Counted from the stretch's first letter, positions 7,367 to 16,981 are shown. The stretch: 55,072 nt of DNA from Phaeovulum veldkampii DSM 11550 (GCF_003034995.1 NZ_PZKF01000020.1:1-55072), one strand, 5' to 3'. Notes: generated by a model from the sequence alone, not told the origin. A program made the numbers and translations.

Positions 7367-8634
7367 CCGCCAACCCAGACCGCTGTCACCGCCCGGTCGT
7401 CGCCCATCATGATGGTGGGGAACAGAGCCTCCCAGAAATCGGTCGCGCGCGTGCTGCGTTGCGCGATGGCGGGGGTCGAGGCAAGGTCGATCACCACCAG
7501 ATCGGCTTCCATTCCCGGTGCGATATTGCCCACCTTGTCGGCTATCCGCAGGGCGCGTGCCGAACCTTGGGTCGCCAGCCACCACAATTGCGCGGGGTGA
7601 AGCGGGGTGTGCCGCAGTTGCGCGACCTCATAGGCCGCAGCCATCGTGCGCAGTATCGAAAACGACGACCCGCCGCCGGTATCGGTGCCCAGCCCCACCC
7701 GCAGCCCTGCGCGGGTCAAACCGGCCATGTCGAACAGCCCCGACCCGATGAAGGTGTTTGATGTCGGGCAGTGCGCCACCGCTGCCCCCATCTCGGCCAG
7801 CCGGTCACGCTCACGCGCGGTCAGGTGGATGGCATGGCCATAAACCCCGTTCGGCCCCAGCAGGCCGTGCCTTTCATAAACATCCAGATAATCGCGGGCA
7901 TGTTCGAAAAGTGAAAGAACCCAGTCGATTTCGTCGGTCTGCTCGCTCAGATGTGTTTGCATAAGACAATCGGGGTGCTCGGCCCACAGCGCCCCCAGCG
8001 CCTGCAACTGCCCCGGCGTCGAGGTTGGCGCGAACCGCGGCGTAAGGACATAGGACAGCCGTCCCCGCCCGTGCCAGCGGGTCAGCAGGCGCTTGCTGTC
8101 GTCATAGGCGGCCTGCGCCGTGTCGCGCAGGCCCTCGGGGGCGTTGCGGTCCATGCAGGTCTTGCCGGCCAGCGCGCGCAGGCCCCGCGCCTCGGCCGCG
8201 GAAAAAAAGGCGTCAACGCTTTCGGTGTGGATCGTGCAATAGCTGCACATCGTCGTGGTGCCATGCGCCAGCGCCAGATCAAGGTAGCGCGCGGCAATTT
8301 CTGCGGCATAGGCCGGGTCGGCAAAGCGCATCTCCTCGGGGAAGGTATAGCTGTTCAGCCAGTCGATCAGCCGCTTGCCCCAACTGGCGATGATCCCGGT
8401 CTGCGGGTAATGTACATGCGTGTCGATGAACCCGGCCGAGATCAGGCGGCTGCCATAGTCCGTTACCCGTGCCGTCGGATGTGCCACGCGCAGACTGTCT
8501 GCCGCGCCCACCGCGGCGATGTGGCCGCCCTCGATCAGCACACCCCCCTGCGACCACAGCCGCGCCGCCCCCGGCCCCTCGGCAAAGGGGTCGCCTGCCC
8601 AGGAAATAACCTGCCCGATCACCAGCTCTGCCAT
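7330..8634 (-). CDS. guaD: Guanine deaminase
   Basis: The 434-residue amidohydrolase converts guanine to xanthine plus ammonia. The zinc site starts with THVHYPQ (His73 and His75). Further ligands appear in MQTHLSEQTDEI and YGHAIHLT, and the catalytic segment is GLGTDTGGGSSFS. The ending, with KVGNIAPGMEADLVVIDL, is typical of GuaD/AtzF-like deaminases. The start MAELVIGQVI at 8634 lies behind a purine-rich AAAGGGCGCAGG. An upstream ATG at 8757 would add 41 residues without homology. The gene is divergent from mgtE, and its tail runs 37 bp into hisN on the other strand. Confidence 0.9.
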   Translation of the reverse strand: MAELVIGQVISWAGDPFAEGPGAARLWSQGGVLIEGGHIAAVGAADSLRVAHPTARVTDYGSRLISAGFIDTHVHYPQTGIIASWGKRLIDWLNSYTFPEEMRFADPAYAAEIAARYLDLALAHGTTTMCSYCTIHTESVDAFFSAAEARGLRALAGKTCMDRNAPEGLRDTAQAAYDDSKRLLTRWHGRGRLSYVLTPRFAPTSTPGQLQALGALWAEHPDCLMQTHLSEQTDEIDWVLSLFEHARDYLDVYERHGLLGPNGVYGHAIHLTARERDRLAEMGAAVAHCPTSNTFIGSGLFDMAGLTRAGLRVGLGTDTGGGSSFSILRTMAAAYEVAQLRHTPLHPAQLWWLATQGSARALRIADKVGNIAPGMEADLVVIDLASTPAIAQRSTRATDFWEALFPTIMMGDDRAVTAVWVGGQPAARTASACA

Positions 8635-8755
8635 GCCTGCGCCCTTTCGTTCTGACCCCATGCTAAGCTGCTGCGCGGGGCGGGTAAATCGCCCGCAGCC
8701 CCTGTTTTCGCACGGCCCGTTCGGGTAAGGTGCCGCAAAACCGGCAGGGGGCGGC

Positions 8756-10141
8756 ATGGCAGACGAACGGGCAGCACAAGACGACCGCGAGGAAGTGGAT
8801 TATGAGCTGGACGCGGATCTGGTTGACCAGATTCTCGAAGCGGTCGAAGCCGCCGATTCCGCACGGCTGATCGACCTGATCGAGCCGCTGCACGCCGCCG
8901 ATGTCGCCGACCTTCTGGAACAGATCGGCGGTGCCGACCGGCGCGCTCTGCTGCGCCTGTGGGGCCGCGAGATTGACGGCGACATCCTGACCGAGATTGA
9001 CGAAGCGATCCGTGAAGAGGTGATCGACGCGCTGCCGCGCGACGTGCTGGCCGAGGCCGTGCGCGAGCTTGATTCGGACGATGTGGTCGATCTGATCGAA
9101 GATCTGGAGGAGCCGCAGCAAGAGGCTATCCTCGGGGCGCTGGAAGATGCCGACCGGGCGGCGGTAGAACAGTCGCTGACCTACCCGGAATATTCCGCCG
9201 GTCGCCTGATGCAGCGCGAGGTGGTAACCGCGCCCGAGCATTGGACGGTGGGCGAGGCGATCGACTTTCTGCGCGCCGAGGAATGGCTGCCCGACCAGTT
9301 CTATCACATCATTCTGGTAGACCCGCGGATGCATCCGGTGGGCTATGTCACGCTGGGGCGGCTGCTGTCGTCAGGGCGGGTGGTGCCCCTGCGCGACATC
9401 ACCGAAGACAGTTTCCGCACCATCAGCGTGCTGCAGGAAGAGGCCGACGTTGCCTATGCCTTCAACCAGTATCACCTGATCTCGGCCCCCGTGGTCGATG
9501 AAGATGACCGGCTTGTGGGCGTCATCACCATCGACGACGCGATGGCGGTGCTGGATGCCGAACACGAAGAAGACATCCTGCGCTTTGCCGGCGTGGGCGA
9601 GGATAGTTCGCTGTCGGACACGGTTCTGGAAACGGTGCGCCAGCGCACCCCGTGGCTGCTGGTCAACCTGCTGACGGCGAATGTGGCGGCCGTCGTCATC
9701 TCGCAGTTTTCCGGCACGATCGAGGCGATTGTGGCGCTGGCGGCGCTGATGCCGATCGTGGCCTCGATGGGGGGGAATGCCGGCACGCAATCGCTGGCGG
9801 TTGCAGTACGGGCATTGGCCACCAAGAGCCTGACCTCATCGAACGCGGGGCGCGTGGTCCGGCGCGAGGCGATGGTGGGGGCGATCAACGGGTTGTTTTT
9901 TGCGCTGATCATGGGCGCGGTGGGCTATCTGGCCTATGGCTCGGCCATGCTGGGGGTGGTGCTGGGCATGGCCATGTTGATCAACCTGGTGGTCGCGGCG
10001 CTCGCCGGGGTTCTGGTGCCGCTGATGCTGGAGCGATTCAACCTCGATCCGGCGCTGGCCTCGGGCACCTTCGTGACCACGATGACCGACGTGATCGGCT
10101 TCTTCGCCTTCCTCGGGCTTGCAACGCTGATCCTGATATGA
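8756..10141 (+). CDS. mgtE: Magnesium transporter MgtE
   Basis: The 461-residue protein has the three MgtE parts in order. An acidic N-domain of helical repeats occupies about residues 15-130, a pair of CBS domains about 135-265, and five membrane helices about 285-460. The signature ALMPIVASMGGNAGTQSLAV lies at the pore helix. MgtE is a Mg2+-gated channel in the inner membrane. The cytosolic N and CBS domains sense Mg2+ and close the pore. The abundant Asp/Glu in the N-domain fits this. The ATG follows GGCAGGGGGC. The stop overlaps the start of the next gene. Confidence 0.95.
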   Translation: MADERAAQDDREEVDYELDADLVDQILEAVEAADSARLIDLIEPLHAADVADLLEQIGGADRRALLRLWGREIDGDILTEIDEAIREEVIDALPRDVLAEAVRELDSDDVVDLIEDLEEPQQEAILGALEDADRAAVEQSLTYPEYSAGRLMQREVVTAPEHWTVGEAIDFLRAEEWLPDQFYHIILVDPRMHPVGYVTLGRLLSSGRVVPLRDITEDSFRTISVLQEEADVAYAFNQYHLISAPVVDEDDRLVGVITIDDAMAVLDAEHEEDILRFAGVGEDSSLSDTVLETVRQRTPWLLVNLLTANVAAVVISQFSGTIEAIVALAALMPIVASMGGNAGTQSLAVAVRALATKSLTSSNAGRVVRREAMVGAINGLFFALIMGAVGYLAYGSAMLGVVLGMAMLINLVVAALAGVLVPLMLERFNLDPALASGTFVTTMTDVIGFFAFLGLATLILI

Positions 10142-10689
10142 TGCTCGCCGAGGCCAAGGCCGCGATCCGCACCGCGGCGCTGGCTGCGCGCAAGGTGGCC
10201 CATGCGGCGGGGCAGGGCGATGCCTGCGCCCGGTTGTCGGCGGTGCTGGCCGGTCATGCTGGCGCGACACTCGCCGGATACATGCCGATGCGATCCGAGA
10301 TCGACCCGCTGCCCGCCATGGCTGCGCATCGCGGGCCGGTGTGTGTGCCGGTGATCCTTGGTGCCGGGCAGCCGCTGGCCTTTCGTGACTGGTCGCCGGA
10401 TGCGACGATGGCGCCGGGGGCCTTTGGCGCGCTGGTGCCGGTGGCGGGGCCCTGGCGGACCCCGTCGGTTGTGATCGTGCCGTTGGTGGCCTTCGATCGC
10501 AGCGGGGCTCGGCTGGGCTATGGCGGGGGGTTCTACGATCGCAGTTTGCAAAGGTTACGGGCAGAGGGGCCTGTTACCGCGATCGGTTTTGCCTTTGCCG
10601 CGCAGGAAGTGCCCGACCTTCCGGTCGAACTCACCGATCAGCGGCTGGAGCTGATCGTGACCGAGCGCGAGGTGATCGTGCCGGGCTAA
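10138..10689 (+). CDS. 5-formyltetrahydrofolate cyclo-ligase
   Basis: The 183-residue enzyme converts 5-formyl-THF to 5,10-methenyl-THF with ATP in the cytosol. The family signature RLGYGGGFYDR is present near residue 124, together with VVIVPLVAFDR before it. The N-terminal basic helix (AALAARKV) matches the usual substrate loop region. Length is normal for the family. The start ATGATG at 10138 or 10141 overlaps the mgtE stop, so translation is coupled to the transporter gene. No functional link between Mg2+ import and folate salvage is obvious beyond the enzyme's Mg-ATP need. Confidence 0.9.
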   Translation: MMLAEAKAAIRTAALAARKVAHAAGQGDACARLSAVLAGHAGATLAGYMPMRSEIDPLPAMAAHRGPVCVPVILGAGQPLAFRDWSPDATMAPGAFGALVPVAGPWRTPSVVIVPLVAFDRSGARLGYGGGFYDRSLQRLRAEGPVTAIGFAFAAQEVPDLPVELTDQRLELIVTEREVIVPG

Positions 10690-10732
10690 GCCTGTTGGCC
10701 CGCGCGGGGCGCCGATCTCCCATGCGGGGAGG

Positions 10733-12811
10733 TCAGTGGGCAGCCTGCTGCAACTTTGGCGGTGGCGTTGTCGTTGCGACTGGCGCGGGAAAGGCGGGTG
10801 AGGGGCGGCCCGTTGGCAATCGGCCATCGGCGGCCTGTATCGGCGCGGCGGTCGCATGCGCGGCGATCGGCACTGCCGCAAGCGCGGGGCTGTCCGTCGT
10901 GGCACAGGTGATGGCGACGGCGCAGGGGTCGACCATGTCGGACAACGGCCGGTAGCCGATGGACGCCTTGGTCAGCAGCGCCCTGATACGGGCCAGATCG
11001 CCCTGATCGCAGGCGAGTTGTAACGCGCGTAGCAGGGCTGACAGGGTGTTCCAGGGCAGGGCAGCGTCAACGGCCATCAGAATCCGCGGGTGTTCGGTGG
11101 GCTGCGCTGCGGTGTCGATCAGCAGCTCCTCGAACAGTTTTTCGCCGGGCCGCAGGCCGGTAACGGTGATCTCGATCTCGCCGGCCTCGGCCCCTTGCGG
11201 CGGGGGCTGTGTGCCTGTGCGCGGGGTCAGCCCCGACAGGCGGATCATCCGCCGCGCCAAATCGGCAATGCGGACCGGGGCGCCCATATCCAGCACGAAA
11301 ACATCCCCGCCCCGCGCCATCGCCCCGGCCTGAATCACGAGCTGCGCGGCCTCGGGGATGGTCATGAAATAGCGCGTGATTTCGGGGTGTGTCAGCGTGA
11401 CCGGCCCGCCCGCCGTGATCTGCCGCTGAAACTTTTCGATCACCGACCCCGACGACCCCAGCACATTGCCGAAACGCACCATCGAAAACCGGGTGGCCGA
11501 CGGAAGCTGCGCCTGGGCCTGAAAGATCAATTCCGCCAACCGCTTGGAAGCGCCCATCACATTGGTGGGGCGCACCGCCTTGTCGGTCGAGATCAGCACG
11601 ACCGAGCCGACCCCGGCTGTGGCCGCCTCTTGCGCCAGAACCAATGTGCCAAAGACATTGTTGCGAAGGCCCTCGACCATGTTCATTTCCACCAGCGGCA
11701 CATGCTTGTAGGCGGCGGCGTGATAGATCGTATCGACCTCGAACCGCTGGAGGATGGCGGCAACCCGGCCCGCATCCTGCACCGACCCGGTGAGGGGGAT
11801 AACCTCGGGCGTCGGGCTGGCCGACAGGGTATTGCGCAACTGCTGCAACTCTTCATGGATCGTATAAAGCGCATATTCCGACAGATCGAACAGCAACAAC
11901 TGGCGTGGCCCCTGCCGCAGCACCTGCCGGCACAACTCGCCACCGATCGAGCCGCCTGCGCCGGTCACCAGCACCACCTTGCCCGCGATGTCGGTAGACA
12001 TCAGCGCGCTGCGGGGGGGCACCGGATCGCGGCCCAGAAGATCCTCCACCCGCAACTCGCGCACCTCGCCGATGCCCGCGCGACCCGCTACCAGATCGCC
12101 CAGCGTGGGAATGGTCTGGACCCGGATCGGAAATGGCTCCAGCCGGGCCAGGATGCGCGCGCGATCTTCGCGCCGGGCGCTGGGCACCGCCAGCAGGATG
12201 CGCGTGATGCCATCGCGGCGCAGGATATGGTCGATTTCGGTCGGGGGGTGCACCCGCAGGTCGGCAATCACGGCGCCGTGCAGCAACGGGTTGTCGTCGA
12301 TGAAACCCGTTGGGGTCAGGTCGGGGCTGTGGCGCAACCAGGCGCGTAACTGGCGGCCCGCCTCGCCCGCGCCATAGATCAATACAGGCTCGCGCCGGTC
12401 GCGCCAGGGCGGGGCAAGAATGCCGCGCAGGGCAAAGCGCCAACCGCCAACCACCGGCACCGCGAGTGCGACAAAGATCAGCGGCACCGAAACTGGCACT
12501 TCAAGGCCATGGTCGCGGCTGACCAGATGCAGACCCAGCGCCCCCAGCGCGACCCCTGCCGTCACCGCCCGGATCGTTGCCATCCCGGCAAAGCGCACGA
12601 CCGAATCATATAGCCCGAACCGCAGGAACCCGGCGCAGGCCAGCGCGATGACCACTGCAAGGCCCAGCCACACCCCCTGATCGCGCAGGAACAACAGGTT
12701 TTCCTGCCGCAGCAGCATCGCCGCCAGAAAGGCCAGCGCCAGCAGGGCGGCATCCAGCGCGCCTTGCAAGGCGCGTTTGGCGGGCCGGGACAGGGACAAA
12801 AACCATCTCAT
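10733..12811 (-). CDS. CapD/FlaA1-type nucleoside-diphosphate-sugar dehydratase/epimerase
   Basis: The 692-residue membrane-anchored protein resembles WbpM/CapD/PglF enzymes. These start diacetamido-sugar or surface-polysaccharide synthesis by 4,6-dehydration of UDP-GlcNAc. Four hydrophobic segments fill about residues 15-130. A first Rossmann-like domain carries VLIYGAGEAGRQL, and the catalytic SDR domain carries VLVTGAGGSIGGELCRQ. STDKAVRPTNVMGASKRLAE contains the active-site Lys region where the usual Tyr is replaced by Met, as in the CapD class. The last 60 residues are an Ala/Pro/Thr-rich tail with no fold. The start MRWFLSLSRP at 12811 is preferred over 12904. No other polysaccharide genes are adjacent. 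Confidence 0.85.
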   Translation of the reverse strand: MRWFLSLSRPAKRALQGALDAALLALAFLAAMLLRQENLLFLRDQGVWLGLAVVIALACAGFLRFGLYDSVVRFAGMATIRAVTAGVALGALGLHLVSRDHGLEVPVSVPLIFVALAVPVVGGWRFALRGILAPPWRDRREPVLIYGAGEAGRQLRAWLRHSPDLTPTGFIDDNPLLHGAVIADLRVHPPTEIDHILRRDGITRILLAVPSARREDRARILARLEPFPIRVQTIPTLGDLVAGRAGIGEVRELRVEDLLGRDPVPPRSALMSTDIAGKVVLVTGAGGSIGGELCRQVLRQGPRQLLLFDLSEYALYTIHEELQQLRNTLSASPTPEVIPLTGSVQDAGRVAAILQRFEVDTIYHAAAYKHVPLVEMNMVEGLRNNVFGTLVLAQEAATAGVGSVVLISTDKAVRPTNVMGASKRLAELIFQAQAQLPSATRFSMVRFGNVLGSSGSVIEKFQRQITAGGPVTLTHPEITRYFMTIPEAAQLVIQAGAMARGGDVFVLDMGAPVRIADLARRMIRLSGLTPRTGTQPPPQGAEAGEIEITVTGLRPGEKLFEELLIDTAAQPTEHPRILMAVDAALPWNTLSALLRALQLACDQGDLARIRALLTKASIGYRPLSDMVDPCAVAITCATTDSPALAAVPIAAHATAAPIQAADGRLPTGRPSPAFPAPVATTTPPPKLQQAAH

Positions 12812-12917
12812 GCCCCCCGTGCTAGCGCGTTCAGGTTTCCAAAAGATGAGTGGCCATCGCCCCTTGCCTGTCGGGATGCCGCGCCTATCCTGCACCTCAT
12901 CCAAACCGGAGCCTGCG

Positions 12918-13241
12918 ATGATCCTTTATGGTATTCCTAATTGCGACACCTGCCGCAAGGCCGATACGGCCCTGCGCGCGGCGGGGCACATGGTCGAGTT
13001 TCGTGACGTGCGCAAGGTACCGCTGAGTTCGGCGGAGCGCGCGGAATTTCTGGCGGCGTTTGGCGACAGGCTGATCAATCGTGCCTCGACCACATGGCGG
13101 GCGCTGCCCGAAGCCGAGCGCGCCGCCGATGCAGACACGCTGCTGGCCGCCCATCCCACGCTGATGAAACGACCCGTGATCCGGGGTGCTGTGCTGACGC
13201 TGGGCTGGGGCGCCGAGGTTCAGGCGCGCCACGCGGTGTAA
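12918..13241 (+). CDS. ArsC/Spx-family reductase-like protein (YffB type)
   Basis: The 107-residue thioredoxin-fold protein belongs to the ArsC family. The motif PNCDTCRKA holds a CxxC pair near the N-terminus. RPVIRGAVLTLGW matches the LKRPVI.. region of ArsC-like proteins, with an odd MKRPVIRG. True arsenate reductases of this class use a single Cys with Arg residues downstream. The CxxC pattern fits the YffB/Spx-like branch, whose substrates are poorly known. There are no ars genes nearby, so arsenate reduction is not claimed. The ATG at 12918 is behind CGGAGCCTGCG. Confidence 0.8.
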   Translation: MILYGIPNCDTCRKADTALRAAGHMVEFRDVRKVPLSSAERAEFLAAFGDRLINRASTTWRALPEAERAADADTLLAAHPTLMKRPVIRGAVLTLGWGAEVQARHAV

Positions 13242-13260
13242 GTCCGCAGTCAAGCTGACA

Positions 13261-13288
13261 AGCGGCCCACGCAGAGGCGAGGGCCGCT
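13261..13288. terminator. Inverted repeat between convergent genes, possible terminator
   Basis: AGCGGCCC (13261-13268) pairs with GGGCCGCT (13281-13288) across a 12-base loop. It lies between the stops of the ArsC-like gene and the convergent cold-shock gene. No T-run follows on either strand, so intrinsic termination is uncertain. Confidence 0.4.
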
Positions 13289-13323
13289 CCGGGCCTGATC
13301 GGATTCGGGCGCGCCCGACCCGA

Positions 13324-13530
13324 TTACAGCAGCTTCAGATCCGAGGCCGAGGCGCGGCCATCGCGGCCCGATTGCAGCTCGTAGGAAATCTTCTGGTTGT
13401 CGTTCAGCCCTTTCAGGCCGGCCCGCTCGACCGCCGAGATGTGCACGAACACATCATTGCCGCCATCATCGGGGGCGATGAAGCCAAAACCCTTGGTCGC
13501 GTTGAACCATTTCACGGTGCCGGTGGCCAT
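13324..13530 (-). CDS. Cold-shock family protein
   Basis: The 68-residue protein is a single cold-shock domain that binds single-stranded RNA or DNA and melts RNA structure. RNP1 appears as KGFGFIAPDD and RNP2 as DVFVHISAVE, at residues 14-34. The opening MATGTVKWFNATKGFGFI is standard. Alphaproteobacterial genomes carry several such paralogs, so no numbered csp name is given. A strong ribosome binding site (GGAGAAACGGG) precedes the ATG. About 220 bp of leader DNA separates it from thrS and could hold a structured 5' UTR, as in many csp genes. Confidence 0.93.
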   Translation of the reverse strand: MATGTVKWFNATKGFGFIAPDDGGNDVFVHISAVERAGLKGLNDNQKISYELQSGRDGRASASDLKLL

Positions 13531-13687
13531 CCCGTTTCTCCATTCTCAGTGATCCCCGGGCGAAATTGCCCAAGGCCGTGCAGCCAGGTCTTTCACGATT
13601 TCCGGCAGCCCGAGGAAGGGAGGCGGTAGGAAAGGCAGCAGTCACGCAACCGTGATGATGCCGCATCGTCTGCCAAAATCAACCGAA

Positions 13688-13713
13688 AACAGGGCCCCGG
13701 CGGGGGCTCTGTT
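13688..13713 (-). terminator. Rho-independent terminator of thrS
   Basis: On the minus strand AACAGAGCCCC pairs with GGGGCCCTGTT (one G-T wobble) across a short loop and is followed by TTTT. It begins 39 bp after the thrS stop codon, in the direction of thrS transcription. Confidence 0.75.
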
Positions 13714-13751
13714 GTCGCGGTTGCGCCTGTCGGCAGGCTCTTGCCCTGCCG

Positions 13752-15698
13752 TCAGCGCAGGTCTGGCGGGGTCGCTTCTGCGGCAAGGCTGGCTACGATG
13801 TCAGCGAAGCTGACGGTTTCGGTCCGTGTCTCGCCCAGTCGGCGCACCGAGACGGTGCGGTCTTCGACCTCTTTCATGCCCACGGCCAGAATCACCGGCA
13901 CCTTGCCCACCGAATGTTCGCGGACCTTGTAGTTGATCTTTTCGTTGCGAATGTCGGCTTCGGCGCGGATGCCTGCGGCCTTGAGCGCGGCGGCGACCTC
14001 CAGCACGAAGGGGTCGGCGTCCGACACGATGGAGGCCACCACCACCTGCCGCGGCGCGATCCAGAACGGCAGCTTGCCCGCGTGGCTTTCGATCAGGATG
14101 CCGATGAAGCGTTCAAAGCTGCCCAAGGTGGCGCGGTGCAGCATCACGGGGCGGTGCTTTGCGCCGTCCTCGCCGATGTAGTTGGCATCCAGGCGGTCGG
14201 GCAGAACGAAATCCACCTGCAACGTGCCGCACTGCCAGTCGCGCCCGATGGCGTCAGTCAGTACGAATTCCAGTTTCGGCCCGTAGAAGGCGCCTTCGCC
14301 GGGGTTCATGCTGAAATCATAGCCCGCCGCCTTGGTCGCCGCCATCAGCGCGCCTTCGGCCTTGTCCCAGACCTCATCGCTGCCCGCGCGCTTTTCGGGG
14401 CGGTCAGAGAATTTGATCTTGAACTGCTCAAATCCCAAATCGTGATAGACGGTCGAAAGAAATTCGATGAATTTCTTTGTTTCCACCTCGATCTGATCTT
14501 CGCGGCAAAAGATGTGGGCGTCGTCCTGGGTAAATCCGCGCACCCGCATGATGCCGTGCAGCGCGCCCGACGGCTCGTAGCGGTTGCAACTGCCAAATTC
14601 GGCCATGCGCAGTGGCAGGTCGCGGTAGGATTTCAGGCCCACATTGAAGATCTGCACATGGCAGGGGCAGTTCATCGGCTTCAGCGCGTTGATGCTCTTT
14701 TCGCGGGCATGCTCCTCGTCCACCTCGACGATGAACATATGTTCCTGATATTTTTCCCAATGCCCCGAGGCTTCCCACAGCCGCCGGTCCACCACCTGTG
14801 GGGTGTTGACCTCGACATAGCCATCGCGGCGCTGCATCCGGCGCATGTAGTCTTGGAGCGTGACGTAGATGTTCCAGCCGTTCGGGTGCCAGAACACCTG
14901 GCCTGGCGCCTCTTCCTGCATGTGGAACAGGTCCATCTCGCGGCCCAGTTTGCGGTGGTCGCGCTTGGCGGCCTCTTCCAGCATGGTCAGGTGGGCCTTC
15001 AGGTCATCGCGGTTCCGGAACGCCACGCCATAGATCCGTTGCAGCATCGGGCGGCTGCTGTCACCGCGCCAATAGGCACCGGCCACGCTCATCAGCTTGA
15101 AGGCGTCGGCCGGCAGCTGCCCGGTGTGTTGCAGATGCGGGCCGCGGCACAGATCCTGCCAGTGGCCGTGCCAATACATGCGGATCGGCTGGCCCTCGGG
15201 GATCATGCCGACCAGTTCCACCTTGTAGGGCTCGTTCATCGCCTCGTAATGGCGGATCGCGCGGTCGCGGTCCCAGGTCTCGGTTGTCACCGGGTCGCGG
15301 CGGTTGATGATTTCCTTCATCTTGGCTTCGATCTGACCAAGGTCTTCAGGGGTGAAGGGTTCGCTGCGGTCGAAATCGTAATACCAGCCGTTTTCGATCA
15401 CCGGCCCGATGGTCACCTTCACCTCGGGCCAGATTTCTTGCACCGCGCGCGCCATGACGTGGGCCAGATCGTGGCGGATCAGTTCCAGTGCCTGCGCGTC
15501 GTCCTTCATCGTATGAATGGCAATCGCGGCATCGGCGGTGATCGGCCATTGCAGGTCGTAATGGCGCCCGTCAAGGCTGGCGGAAATCGCGGCCTTGGCC
15601 AACGACGGCGCGATCGAGGCGGCGACCTCGGCGGCGGTTACGCCTGCGGGGTAATGCCGCACATTGCCATCGGGGAAGGTAAGGGAGATTTGGGCCAA
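13752..15698 (-). CDS. thrS: Threonyl-tRNA synthetase
   Basis: The 648-residue class II synthetase charges tRNA-Thr. The domain order is TGS (1-62), the editing domain with [15 protein letters not shown] (HxxxH), the catalytic core, and the anticodon-binding domain from about residue 540. The catalytic zinc site is visible in [10 protein letters not shown], and motif 2 in [14 protein letters not shown]. The start is TTG at 15698: GAGGAGG lies five bases upstream, and the next residues ([10 protein letters not shown]) match the TGS beginning. No ATG exists at this point. A longer frame to 15815 has no homology. A weak start codon is unusual for an essential synthetase. Confidence 0.93.
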   Translation of the reverse strand: MAQISLTFPDGNVRHYPAGVTAAEVAASIAPSLAKAAISASLDGRHYDLQWPITADAAIAIHTMKDDAQALELIRHDLAHVMARAVQEIWPEVKVTIGPVIENGWYYDFDRSEPFTPEDLGQIEAKMKEIINRRDPVTTETWDRDRAIRHYEAMNEPYKVELVGMIPEGQPIRMYWHGHWQDLCRGPHLQHTGQLPADAFKLMSVAGAYWRGDSSRPMLQRIYGVAFRNRDDLKAHLTMLEEAAKRDHRKLGREMDLFHMQEEAPGQVFWHPNGWNIYVTLQDYMRRMQRRDGYVEVNTPQVVDRRLWEASGHWEKYQEHMFIVEVDEEHAREKSINALKPMNCPCHVQIFNVGLKSYRDLPLRMAEFGSCNRYEPSGALHGIMRVRGFTQDDAHIFCREDQIEVETKKFIEFLSTVYHDLGFEQFKIKFSDRPEKRAGSDEVWDKAEGALMAATKAAGYDFSMNPGEGAFYGPKLEFVLTDAIGRDWQCGTLQVDFVLPDRLDANYIGEDGAKHRPVMLHRATLGSFERFIGILIESHAGKLPFWIAPRQVVVASIVSDADPFVLEVAAALKAAGIRAEADIRNEKINYKVREHSVGKVPVILAVGMKEVEDRTVSVRRLGETRTETVSFADIVASLAAEATPPDLR

Positions 15699-15848
15699 GA
15701 TAGCCTCCTCGTCGTTTTGGCGCCCACGGAACGCCCGGCTGCGGGTTATGATGTGCGCGATATCTGCCTTTGGCGCGCCCAAGTCAACCGGGCACGGCAG
15801 CGGCAGAATGGCCAAGATCAGAGCGGCGGGGCGGTAAACCGCGTTCGC

Positions 15849-16409
15849 TTACAGCTTTGAGAGTTTCGCCTGCAACTCGGCCAGTTGTGTCTTGATCGCG
15901 GCCAGATCTTCGCGGTCCTTGGCGCGGTCGCCGCCCTCCTCGGCCTCGTCTTCGGGGCCAGATGCCCCGACCCAGCCGCCCATCATGGTTTTAAGGAATG
16001 CCTGCTGTTGCCGCTGCAAGGCCTCAAACCCCGGCATCGACGCCATCGGGTTCGGGAAATGCGCCCAGTTCTCCATCATCTTCGACTGGCCCTCGCGCAG
16101 CATCTCAAAGCTGGCGGCCAGAAACTGCGGCACCACGCTTTGCGCGTTGGTGGTGTAGCTGCGCACCAGATCGGTCAGCACATCCACCGGCAGCACGCTT
16201 TCGCCCCGGCTTTCATGTTCGGCGACGATCTGAAGCAGATATTGCCGCGTGAGGTCATCGCCCGATTTCAGATCGACGATCTGAACCTCGCGCCCGGCGC
16301 GGATGAAGGCGGCGATATCCTCCAACGTGACATAATCGCTGGTTTCGGTGTTGTAGAGACGGCGGCTGGCGTAGCGTTTGATCAGCAACGGCTTCGCGTC
16401 TTCGGCCAT
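15849..16409 (-). CDS. phaR: Polyhydroxyalkanoate synthesis repressor PhaR
   Basis: The 186-residue regulator represses phasin and its own gene until PHB granules titrate it. The N-terminal PHB/PHA accumulation DNA-binding domain covers about residues 8-70, with IKRYASRRLYNTETSDYVTL and QIVDLKSGDDLTR. One or two PHB_acc repeats follow (RSYTTNAQSVVPQFLAASFE). The C-terminus is charged with a final coiled-coil-like helix. It is the last gene of phaC-phaP-phaR, all on the minus strand, with a terminator between phaP and phaR. A TGCGGCGCA palindrome at 16455-16463 upstream of the gene may be a weaker self-binding site. Confidence 0.92.
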   Translation of the reverse strand: MAEDAKPLLIKRYASRRLYNTETSDYVTLEDIAAFIRAGREVQIVDLKSGDDLTRQYLLQIVAEHESRGESVLPVDVLTDLVRSYTTNAQSVVPQFLAASFEMLREGQSKMMENWAHFPNPMASMPGFEALQRQQQAFLKTMMGGWVGASGPEDEAEEGGDRAKDREDLAAIKTQLAELQAKLSKL

Positions 16410-16483
16410 CGGGTCTCTCCCTTGTCGTTATTGGCAGCGCAGCGGAGCCTAATATGCGGCGCAGCAAAAGCAACAAAAGAAAA

Positions 16484-16505
16484 GGGCGGACCCGCAGGCC
16501 CGCCC
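16484..16505 (-). terminator. Rho-independent terminator after phaP
   Basis: On the minus strand GGGCGG, a 10-base loop, then CCGCCC is followed by TTTTCTTTT. It lies just after the phaP stop (16529), so phaR probably depends on its own promoter or on read-through. Confidence 0.75.
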
Positions 16506-16528
16506 CGATCATTGCGATTTGTGAAGGA

Positions 16529-16981
16529 TCACTTCACCGCGGCCGCGGTCACTTTCTTCGCCGCAGCGGTCACTTCGCCGGTGGCTTTTTGCACCGCGGC
16601 GGTGGTTTCTTCGGTGATGTCCTTGCCCGCGGCCAGCATCAGCTCGACGGTGTCCATCTGCACTTTTTTCGCGACTTCGGCAAAGGCGGCCATGTTTTCG
16701 GCAGCCATTTCAGCCGCGGACGAGGCGAAATCGCTCATCGACTTGGCGTAATCGGCCGGGTCTTCCTTCGTTTTGGCCAGGTCGTTCATCTTGGCGATGG
16801 TTTCCTTGGTCCATTTCGAGGTGATCTCGTTCGATTTCTCGGCGGCGTCCAGCGCCACGCGGGTCATCTTTTCGGCCAGCGCGGCCTGGGTCTTGAACGC
16901 GTCCTGCATGGCGCTCATGTCCATCGGGAACGACGCCATCATGTCTTGCATCGTCTTGGTGAGGTCTTGGGTCTTGGCCAT
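16529..16981 (-). CDS. phaP: Phasin family protein
   Basis: The 150-residue protein is a phasin that coats the surface of PHB granules and controls their size and number. It is almost entirely amphipathic helix rich in Ala, Lys, Met and Asp/Glu. The central part, EKMTRVALDAAEKSNEITSK, matches the Phasin_2 family. The C-terminus ends with an Ala/Lys-rich repeat-like tail (TAAAKKVTAAAVK). The ribosome binding site AGGAGATACGGAT is strong, as expected for an abundant granule protein. The promoter upstream contains a PhaR-type operator. Confidence 0.92.
   Translation of the reverse strand: MAKTQDLTKTMQDMMASFPMDMSAMQDAFKTQAALAEKMTRVALDAAEKSNEITSKWTKETIAKMNDLAKTKEDPADYAKSMSDFASSAAEMAAENMAAFAEVAKKVQMDTVELMLAAGKDITEETTAAVQKATGEVTAAAKKVTAAAVK

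Noticed and set aside
13914-15860. 648-codon open frame opposite thrS
   Set aside because: It is the antisense shadow of thrS in high-G+C DNA. The translation has no family motif and odd composition.
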